Below, piece by piece: positions 1 to 9,400 of a stretch of 64,000 nucleotides of DNA. The notes beneath the pieces were generated by a model. The model saw only the letters and a list, made by a program, of their open reading frames with translations. It was not told where the DNA came from and made no database searches. The position numbers and the translations under genes are program-made. Location: the NCBI RefSeq assembly GCF_030053115.1, contig NZ_CP125619.1, positions 3,917,501 to 3,981,500 on the forward strand. Reading direction: 5' to 3'. The first letter of the stretch is position 1; each line of letters opens with the position of its first letter. The DNA comes from Pseudomonas svalbardensis. Lineage in GTDB: Bacteria > Pseudomonadota > Gammaproteobacteria > Pseudomonadales > Pseudomonadaceae.

Positions 1-2591
1 GATTCGAGTTCGAATGGGTGAACGTCGAGTTGCAGCTTGCCAGCCTCAATCTTGGAGTAATCAAGGATGTCATTGAGCAAGCCCAGCAGTGATTTCGCAG
101 CGGACTGTGCTTTGGTCACATAGTCGAGTTGACGACCATTCAGGTCAGTGTTCTGCACCAACTGCAACATGCCCAGCACGGCGTTCATCGGCGTGCGTAT
201 TTCGTGGCTCATGTTGGCCAGGAACGACGATTTGGCTGCACTCGCGGTGTCGGCCTGTTCCTTGGCATACAGCAGATTTGACTCCAGCTCGCGCTGGGAG
301 GTTATATCCCGATTGATACCCGTCACACGCAAAGCCGCACCGCTCGGACTGCGTTCGACCTGCGCGCCTGCCTGTATGAAGCGGATCTGGCCGTCCGGGC
401 GAACGACACGAAAAGTGGTGTCGTACACACCACTCCCCTCGACTGCGGCACTCAGCTTTTCAGCCGCTGCCACCGCATCTTCGGGGTGAACTCGCGAATA
501 CCAGTGCTCATAATCCAGACCATTATTGCGCAACGTCAGTGGCTGACCGTAGAACTCGAACATGCGATCATTCCACTGCAAGGCATTGTCGGCCAACGTC
601 CATGACCAGACGCCCAGTTCGGCTACTTCAGCTGCCATCAGCAACTGATCATGAATCGCCATCAGTTCACTACGTTGTTGCTGTGTTGTCTGCAGGCTCG
701 CAGCCAGCTCCCTTTCCGCCGCTTTACGTTCGGTGATGTCCACCGCGATGCCCAGGTAGCCGCTCAATTTCCCTTCGTCATCACGCATGGAGGTGACCAC
801 CAGCGTGACAGGAAACCGCGAGCCGTCCTTACGTATGTAAGTCCACTCCCGGGTTTCTGCACCTTCAAGCTCAGGTTTATGGGTAAACACACGGAAACCA
901 TCGATTGCCTGAGCGTACTCCTCGCTCAGTTCAACGCTACGAGCAGCGAGTTCCTCTGGCACATGTATCGATTCAGGTGTGTTTTGACCCAGCAACTCAT
1001 CGGCGTGATAGCCCAACAAATGCTCGGCGCCTTTGTTGAACACACGGATAACGCCATCGAGATCCGTCGCAATGATCGAGACCTCAGTGGCCGAGCGCAG
1101 CACAGTGCCTAACAATAGATTGAGATGCCGCAACTCGGAAGTTCGCTGAGCAACCTGCTCCTCCAGGTTTGAATTGAGTTCAAGAATTCGGGCTTCTGCT
1201 ACTTTTTTCGCCGAGATATCCCTTAACGTCTTGGAGACTCCAACCACGCGACCACCCTCGCCCTTAATGGGTGAGATGCTGGCGGAGATATCGATCAGCC
1301 GGCCATCTTTACGGCGGCGTTGGGTATCAAAGCCAGTGATATTCTCCCCGGCCCTTATGCGCGCAAGGATATGGGCTTCCTCAGCTACCAACTCCTCAGG
1401 AACAACCAGACTGACCAACGTCTGGCCCACAGCCTCCTCGGCGGTATAGCCAAAAAGGTGTTCGGCCCCCTTGTTCCAGTTGGTGACGATGCCATCGAGT
1501 GTTTTTCCAATAATGCCATCGACCGAGCTTTCGACGATGGCGGCCAGCCTTGCCTGTTCGGCGAGTATCTGCCGCCGACGTTGACGGCTGACACTCACGA
1601 CACTCGTCAGAGTAGCCAGTAGAAGAGTAAGCAGACCACCCATTAACAGGACGACTGTTGGTGAAACCTGATGCAGGCGCTGGATGAACAACGGGTGCGC
1701 GCCGAGTTCGATTTGCCATCGCCTCCCGTACACCTCGCGCTCCAACTGATGGGTCATCAGCGTTTCACGGCTGGCCGAATCGTCGGTGCTTTCATAAAAC
1801 AGCTTCTCTTGCCCTGGGACGGTGATATCCCTCAGCCGCAGATGCACCGCTTCATTTTCTATGCGCAGGCCCTTAAGTACCTGCTCTGTCTGCAACACGA
1901 CATAGCTCCAGCCAAACGCTGCTGTCTCTCGGTCAACAGCGGTCGCCGGAGTCTCTCCGCCGCGAAAGATGGGCATCAACACCAGGAAAGACTGCTGCGG
2001 TTTCGCTGTGTCCTGTATCAAAGTGATGGGCCCGGTTATCCGTGCCACACCGCTTTGTATCGAGGATTGGGCAGCCTCTCGCCGCGCTGTTTCCGACGCT
2101 ATGTCCAAGCCAATTGCAGCCTGGTTACCCTCAGCCGGTTCGACATACTGGACAACGTAACGCTCGCCTGAATGGGGTGAGAATTGACGAATGGAGAAAT
2201 CGGCTTTGCCATCGGTCCGAGCGTATTTGAGAAACTCCCGTTCATCGCGCTCCGATACTCGCCTGATAAAGCCCAAAGCACTGGCGCCGGGGAACTCGGC
2301 AGCGAGGTCGCGCGTTTTGTGATATTGGCCAAAAACTTCGCGACTGATGCCATGTTCACCCGCTGTCAGCACCGCTCCACGAGCGCCACGCAATCCGTAT
2401 TGGTAAAGATCGAGGCGAGTTAAAACCAGCTCTGCGGCTTCCTCTGTAGCCGCGGCGATCGCGTCTTGAGCCTGCTGTTCGTTGATGCGTTCGAGGATCC
2501 AGCCACCCAGGATGCTTGCCCCTAACCCCACCACCAGAGTGATGGCTACTCCCCTGCTCAATGCAAAAAACTTATGTTTTCTCACCCGCAT
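1..2591 (-). CDS. CHASE-PAS sensor histidine kinase, C-terminus beyond window
   Basis: Membrane sensor kinase, read on the minus strand from ATG at 2591 and still open at base 1 (about 863 residues visible). A transmembrane helix lies at about residues 12-31. It is followed by a periplasmic CHASE-like domain (about 60-270), a second helix (about 307-330), three PAS/PAC modules (about 348-460, 497-615 and 650-765, each with an ITxRK- or ISxKK-like PAC end) and a short coiled linker after the first PAS. The HisKA dimerisation box NMSHEIRTPMN has its phospho-accepting His near residue 797. The HATPase domain, and any receiver domain that would make it a hybrid kinase, lie outside the window. CHASE domains sense small extracellular ligands; the ligand here cannot be told. 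The start is chosen because it gives a complete N-terminal helix, although the ribosome site (GGGACA) is weak. Confidence 0.85.
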   Translation of the reverse strand, partial: MRVRKHKFFALSRGVAITLVVGLGASILGGWILERINEQQAQDAIAAATEEAAELVLTRLDLYQYGLRGARGAVLTAGEHGISREVFGQYHKTRDLAAEFPGASALGFIRRVSERDEREFLKYARTDGKADFSIRQFSPHSGERYVVQYVEPAEGNQAAIGLDIASETARREAAQSSIQSGVARITGPITLIQDTAKPQQSFLVLMPIFRGGETPATAVDRETAAFGWSYVVLQTEQVLKGLRIENEAVHLRLRDITVPGQEKLFYESTDDSASRETLMTHQLEREVYGRRWQIELGAHPLFIQRLHQVSPTVVLLMGGLLTLLLATLTSVVSVSRQRRRQILAEQARLAAIVESSVDGIIGKTLDGIVTNWNKGAEHLFGYTAEEAVGQTLVSLVVPEELVAEEAHILARIRAGENITGFDTQRRRKDGRLIDISASISPIKGEGGRVVGVSKTLRDISAKKVAEARILELNSNLEEQVAQRTSELRHLNLLLGTVLRSATEVSIIATDLDGVIRVFNKGAEHLLGYHADELLGQNTPESIHVPEELAARSVELSEEYAQAIDGFRVFTHKPELEGAETREWTYIRKDGSRFPVTLVVTSMRDDEGKLSGYLGIAVDITERKAAERELAASLQTTQQQRSELMAIHDQLLMAAEVAELGVWSWTLADNALQWNDRMFEFYGQPLTLRNNGLDYEHWYSRVHPEDAVAAAEKLSAAVEGSGVYDTTFRVVRPDGQIRFIQAGAQVERSPSGAALRVTGINRDITSQRELESNLLYAKEQADTASAAKSSFLANMSHEIRTPMNAVLGMLQLVQNTDLNGRQLDYVTKAQSAAKSLLGLLNDILDYSKIEAGKLQLDVHPFELE

Positions 2592-2975
2592 TGTCCCATT
2601 GCAGAAGACCTTCAAGCCTTCAATATTAAAGTTAGAACCCTGTTGAGAGCGTCTGTAACTTAGTTTGCATGCATCACCCCCGAATGCGCTCAGGCCAGGC
2701 CCGCCAATCGTTGAAGTCTTTCGAGGTCCGCTTCAGGCTCTCCATTATTCATAGCACCCTATGCCCCTGGCCCTCCCACTTCTGGATTTGATAAAGCACA
2801 CAAAGCTCGCCTATTCGGTGCAGCAACGCAGCACTCTGTAGTGGAGCAGCCAACAGCGCTGCTTATCACGGAGCGGGCCACCCCTACACCAGTTTGATCA
2901 ATGCCATTAAACGATTGGGAGGGCTTACCAGAGTCACGGCGATATCCACTTTAATTTTGGGTGTAAAAAGGCCTG

Positions 2976-3188
2976 TTGCAAACGATTCGTGCGCCGGATC
3001 TGAAAATACCGCTGATTATGATCACCGGGCGTTCCGATCGAGAAAGTGTCTTGGCAGTCAAGTCTCTGGGGAGCAGCGCTTTTTTTACCAAGCCGTTTCA
3101 AGTGTCGCGTGTCTTTGAATGCTTCACAACCGAATCTGTTCCTCACCGGCGGACTATACAAGCAAGCAAACAGCTCGCAGGTAAATAG
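2976..3188 (+). pseudogene. Response-regulator receiver domain remnant
   Basis: A 70-codon frame encodes the second half of a CheY-like receiver: IPLIMITGRSDRESVLAVK followed by GSSAFFTKPF. This matches beta4, alpha4, and beta5 with the conserved Lys-Pro. The acidic pocket and phospho-acceptor Asp that should precede it are absent, and a stop (2964-2966) sits just upstream in the same frame. The only possible start is TTG. I read it as the surviving C-terminal half of a decayed response regulator. It lies beside, and diverges from, the sensor kinase gene, so it may once have been its partner. It is the only recognisable content of the 2592-3270 spacer. Confidence 0.5.
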
Positions 3189-3271
3189 GCGGGGGGATGC
3201 ATGAATGCTGCGATAGCGGAATAACTCGAGTGTCTTAAGCCCTGCACTGCGACGGTGCGACGCCGCCGTCC

Positions 3272-3299
3272 GTTATGTCGCAAGTCAGGTGGACATAAC
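3272..3299. promoter_or_regulatory. Inverted repeat upstream of glucan synthase gene
   Basis: GTTATGTC at 3272-3279 and GACATAAC at 3292-3299 form a perfect 8-base inverted repeat with a 12-base spacer, about 180 bases before the start of the large glucan-synthase gene. The spacing suits a dimeric regulator. No factor can be assigned, and chance occurrence is possible. Confidence 0.25.
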
Positions 3300-3479
3300 A
3301 TTCCGATTAGCCGCTGACGCAGCTATGCTCGCTAGGCATACAAACATCGGCCAGCGCTTTTGGCAGACTACAAGCCTGCCGTAGTTGTGTGCTGCAAGGT
3401 GCTCGTGACGCAGCCATCAGGTCTAGAGCTGCGTCGGGAGCACTCCCACCCTCATCACTCCATTCGTCGAGGGCGTGTC

Positions 3480-6400
3480 ATGCAAGGAAACATGGACAGT
3501 CATTGGACCCACGTCTTCTTCCGGTTCTGGCGTCTGCCTGCCATTTACTATCGCCAGTGGAGCGAATCACGTCGTAAATTCGAGTACGAATCACTGCTGC
3601 GCTCGGAGTTGTTCAGCGCCGAACAGATGGCCAGCCATGGAACTCTACTGGCCCAACAGCACCGTATTAGCGGCCGCACCGCGAAAGACTCGCTGCTGGC
3701 GCGCCTGGCTGACAACGAGACGACGCTAGCCAGTAGCTGCAAGGCGCTCACTGCGGCACCGTTGTCCGCCCGGCGTGCAACACCGGCAGCGGAATGGTTG
3801 TTGGACAACTATTACCTGGTCGAAGAGCAAATCCGCACCACCAAGTCCCACCTGCCCCGAGGCTACAGCCGTGAGTTGCCGCAATTGGCCGATGGCCCGT
3901 CGGCTGGATTGCCACGGGTCTACGACATCGCTCTGGAGACCATTTCACATGGCGACGGCAGGGTCGATGAGGAGAGTCTGAGCCGTTTTGTAGTGTTCTA
4001 TCAGACGATAACACCCCTCACACTCGGCGAATTGTGGGCGATTCCGATCATGCTACGCCTGGCTCTGATCGAGAATCTGCGGCGAGTAGCTTCGCGAGTC
4101 ATGTCTAACTGGGATGACCGCAACCTGGCCAATGACTGGGCCGATCACTTGATCGAAACCGCCGAGCGCGATGCCAAAAGCGTGGTTCTGACGGTAGCTG
4201 ACATGGCGCGCTCGGAGCCGCCGATGACCTCATCATTCGTCGCTGAACTGGCGCGACGGCTACAAGGGCAAAGTGCCGCGCTGATACTGCCATTGGCCTG
4301 GATCGAGCAGATGCTCAGCGAGTCAGGACTCAACATCGAGCGCCTGGTGCAGGTGGATGCCCAGCAGCAAGCCGCCGATCAGGTGTCCATCAGCAACAGC
4401 ATCGCCAGCTTGCGTCTGATGTCGGCCATTGACTGGCAGGAGTTCGTCGAACACCTGAGCCACGTCGAGCATGTGTTGCGCACAGACCCGGCAGGGATCT
4501 ACGCGCGTATGGATTTCGCGACCCGAGATCACTATCGGCATGTGGTCGAACGCTTGGCCAGGAACTGTGACCAGACTGAAAAAAGCGTCGCACAAGCGGC
4601 CATCGCCCTGGCCGATGCCCGGACAAGGCCCCCACCCGAGGGTGACGTGGCTGGACATGTGGGTTACTACCTGGTGGGCCCTGGACTCAATGAACTCGAG
4701 CATCGAATCGCCGCTCGAGTGCCCTTGGGCGAGCAATGGCCACGCCTGCTGCTTCGCGCACCACTGACCTTCTACCTGGGTCTGGTGTTGATCCTGTCAA
4801 TGCTGTTCGCCTGGCCTTTCCTTGAGGCCGTTTATCTCGACGCAAGGCCTGGATACCTGCTGGTATTGCTCGCGATACCCACGCTGCTGATGTCCAGCCG
4901 CTTGGCCATCGGGCTGGTCAATTGGCTGATCACTATCACCATGCCCCCCTGCATTCTTCCCCGACTGGATTACAGCCAGGGTATCCCGCTGCAAGCGCGC
5001 ACGTTGGTGGTCATTCCCACCCTGATATCCCATTGCGTGGATGTCGAAGAGTTGGTCGAAGGCCTGGAAGTACGCTTCCTGGCCAATCGGGATGCCAATC
5101 TGCACTTCGCCCTGCTCACCGATTTCATGGATGCTCCCACCCAGGAGCTGGAGCAGGATGCGAGCCTGATGTTGCTGGCACGGCGGTTGATTGAAGGGTT
5201 AAATCAGAAATACCCCGACCCACACAATGACCGCTTTTTCCTGTTGCACCGACCAAGACGCTGGAACGAGGCCGAGCACACCTGGATGGGCTATGAGCGC
5301 AAACGCGGCAAACTCGCCGAGCTCAATGCCCTGCTGCGAGGCCGGGGCCAGGAGTACTTTTCACTGATCGTGGGCAATATCCAGGCACTGACTGCCGTTC
5401 GATACGTGATCTCCCTCGACACTGATACCCAATTACCACGTGATGTTGCACAGCGCTGCATCGGCGCGATGGAGCACCCGCTCAACCACCCCGTGTTCGA
5501 CCCGCACAAGGGCCATATCAGCAGCGGTTATGCAATTTTGCAACCGCGAGTGGGCATCAGCCTGCCGAGCAGTGCACGCTCTTCCTATGCTCGGCTGTTC
5601 GGGAGCGATGCAGGCGTCGATCCCTACACCCGCGCGGTTTCGGACGTCTATCAGGATCTGTTCCAGCAGGGTTCATTCATTGGCAAAGGCATCTACGCCG
5701 TGGATGCTTTCGAGCACGCCCTGGAAGGCTGTTTCCCAGAGAACCGCATCCTGAGCCACGACCTGATCGAGGGTTGTTATGCCCGCTCGGGGTTACTCAG
5801 CGACGTGCAACTGTTCGAAGAATACCCCACCCGTTACAGCGCCGACGTCAAGCGCCGGCATCGCTGGATTCGCGGGGACTGGCAGTTGCTGCCTTGGGTC
5901 ATGCCCTGGACGCCCAAGGCAGGTGGAGAGCTAGAGCGCAATCGTCTTTGCGCCGTGGCACGCTGGAAAATTTTTGACAATCTTCGGCGCAGTCTGGAGC
6001 CGAGCGCTTTCCTGATAATGTTGCTGTGGGGCTGGCTTGGAGCAATGGAGCCTGGTTCGTGGACCTTCGCGGTGCTTATCCTGGTACTGATCCCACCGCT
6101 GTCGAGCGCCTTGCAGGAGCTAATGCACAAAACCGTCGACGTTCCGATCGAGCAGCATTTGACCGCTGCCCTGAGCACCTCCAGCCAACACTTTATGCGG
6201 GCGGTCCTTCCTCTGGTCTGGCTGCCGTTCGAAGCGTTATACAGCCTGGATGCAATCGGCCGTACGCTGTGGCGCATGCTGATCAGCAAGCGTCGTCTGT
6301 TGCAGTGGAACCCTTCACGGGAAGTAGAACGCAGCGACAGCAACACGCTATCTGAGCTGTACCGCACAATGTGGATAGCCCCATTGCTGACGACGGTCCT

Positions 6401-9400
6401 TTTTGTACTGTTACTACCCACTCCGAACGTGCTCGCCCTGGCCGGACCCTTTTTGGTGCTGTGGCTGACGAGCCCGGCTGTCGCTTGGTGGCTCAGTCGG
6501 CCTTCCCCCCGGGCGAAGTTCAATCCTTCAGCGCTGGAGCTGCGCTTCCTGCGCTCCCTGGCGCGCAAAACCTGGGCGTTCTTCGATCAATACGTCGGTC
6601 CGGCCGACAACTGGTTACCCCCTGACAACATCCAGGAGCAGCCCCACCTTGCCATTGCACACCGTACATCGCCGACCAATATGGGCATGGCGCTGCTGTC
6701 CCATCTGGCCGCGCACGATTTTGGCTATCTGAGTGGCGAGCGGCTACTGGAGCGCCTCGATCAGTCCTTGTCCAGCATGGCTGGCCTTGAGAGCTACCGC
6801 CGGCACTTCTACAACTGGTATGACACCTTGACGCTCAAGCCCTTGCCACCGCTCTACGTGTCGACGGTAGATAGCGGGAATCTGGCAGGGCTGCTATTGA
6901 CCTTGCGCCCAGGGCTGTTGGACCTGATTGATGCGCCACTGTTTGATCTGCGGGTGGTCAATGGGCTGATCGACACCCTGAATGTGCTGCAAGACACCCT
7001 TCTCGCCGCGGGCCTGGACGACGCCGAGGTACGAACCCTGCAAGACGAAGCGCTCCTGGCGCAGGCCCGGATTGTTTCGAACCCTGACGACGCCCCCGAG
7101 ACGCTCCTGACCTTGCTGGAGCGCATGCATGCACCCACTGCCCTCAGCGACTTGGCGACGGTCGGTGAGGCCGCTTTCTGGCTCAAGGCATTGTGCGCGC
7201 AATGTCAGGATCTGCAGGCCGAGCTGCTGCGCTTTAGACTGCCGCCCGCCATCGACAGGGCAGAGCCGTTGGCGCTCAGCTGGCGCCAATTGGCGCAAAT
7301 CGATGTCGCTCGCTGGTTGCCGGCTCAGCAGGCTCAAGTGACGTCCGTGCAGCGCCTGGCTGTGCAGCGCATTGCCTCGGTCACCCGCCTGGCCAATCTG
7401 GCCGACACCATGGCGAACATGGACTTCTCCTTTCTCTATGATTCCCGGCGCAATCTTTTCGCTATTGGCTATAACGCCAGCGACCACAAGCTGGATACGG
7501 GTTATTACGACTTGCTGGCCTCAGAGGCGCGGCTGACCAACTATGTGGTTATCGCTCAAGGCCAGTTACCTCAAGAAGGCTGGTTTAGCCTTGGAAGGCT
7601 GCTCACCAGCAGCGGCGGCGTACCCGTGCTGCTGTCATGGACAGGCTCGATGTTCGAGTACCTGATGCCCATGCTGGTAATGCCCAACTACGAAGGTACC
7701 CTGCTCGACCAGACCTGCCGCGCCGCGGTCGCCTTGCAGATTGAGTACGGCAATCAGTTGGGCATTCCCTGGGGAGTTTCCGAGTCGGGTTACAACATTC
7801 AGGATGCTCACTCCAACTACCAGTATCGCGCATTCGGTGTACCAGGCCTGGGTCTCAAGCGAGGCCTTGGCGAAGACACCGTTGTCGCCCCCTATGCCAG
7901 CGCCCTGGCGCTGATGGTGGCCCCCGAGGCCTCGTGCCGGAACCTGCAGCGACTTGCCGCGCTGGGCCTGGATGGGCGCTATGGCCTGTATGAAGCCGTG
8001 GATTTCACCGAGGCGCGCTTGCAACGCGGGCAGCGCTGCGCAGTCGTCTATTCCTTTATGGCGCATCACCAGGGCATGAGCCTGCTCGCACTGACTTTCC
8101 TGCTTCTTGACCGTCCGATGCAGCGACGTTTCGAATCCGACCCGCAATTCCAGGCGACCACCCTGCTGTTGCAGGAGCGTGTGCCGAAGACCGCCGCACA
8201 GTACCTGCATGCCGCAAGCGCGCCGGCTGCGGACCGGGCATCACGAATACATGAAACCAAGCTGCGAGTCTTTTCCGATCCTGACCGCAAACGCCCTGCG
8301 GTGCAGTTGCTCTCCAATGGCCGCTACCATGTGATGGTCAGCAGTGCCGGCGCAGGTTATAGCCGCAGCAACGAGATTGCTGTCACCCGTTGGCATGAAG
8401 ACTTCACCTGCGACAATTGGGGGATGTTCTGTTACCTGCGCGATGTTGCAAGCGGCACGTTCTGGTCCGCCGCGCACCAACCGACGTTGCGCCATCCGGA
8501 AAGCTACGAAGCCATCTTCACTGATGCCCGTGCCGAATTCCGTGTACGTGAGCAAGACTTCGACACTCATACCGAAATCGTCGTATCACCGGAGGACGAC
8601 ATCGAGTTGCGCCGCTTGCACATCACCAACCGCGCGCAAGTGCGCCGCAGTATTGAACTCACCAGCTACGCCGAGGTAGTGCTGGCTTCGGCCATCAGCG
8701 ATGCGATGCACCCAGCCTTTAGCAATCTGTTCGTGCAGACCGAGCTGTTGCACCCGCTGCAGGCAATCATCTGTACGCGTCGGCCACGCTCCAGCCAGGA
8801 AACAGTGCCCTGGATGTGTCATTTGCTGGCAGCGCATGGCGTAGATGTCGATGCGCTCTCCTACGAGACCGACCGTGCGCGCTTTATCGGTCGTGGGCGC
8901 AATGTTGTGGCCCCGGCGGCAATGGACGATGAGGTCGAACATTTATCAGGAACCGCCGGCCCGGTACTTGATCCGATTGTAGCGATACGTTGTCGCGTTA
9001 CGCTGGACCCCGGTCAGACGGCGACCATCGACCTAGTGACCGGCCTTGCCGACAGCCGTGACAACTGCCTGCACCTGATCGACAAGTACCGCGACCGTCA
9101 TTTGGCCGATCGCGTCTTTGACTTGGCCTGGACCCATAGCCAGGTGCTGCTGCGCCAGCTCAACGCTTCACTGAGCGACGCACGTCTGTTCGAGCAGATG
9201 GCCGCGTCGATCATCTACGCCAGCGCTGCATTACGGGCCGAGAGCAGCGTGCTGGTGGCCAACCGGCGTAACCAGTCCAGCCTTTGGGGACAGGCCATAT
9301 CGGGCGACTTACCCATCGTGCTGCTGCAGATCAGTGATCTGGCTAACATCGAGTTTGTTCAGCAGGTGGTCAAAGCTCATGCCTATTGGCGTCAGAAGGG

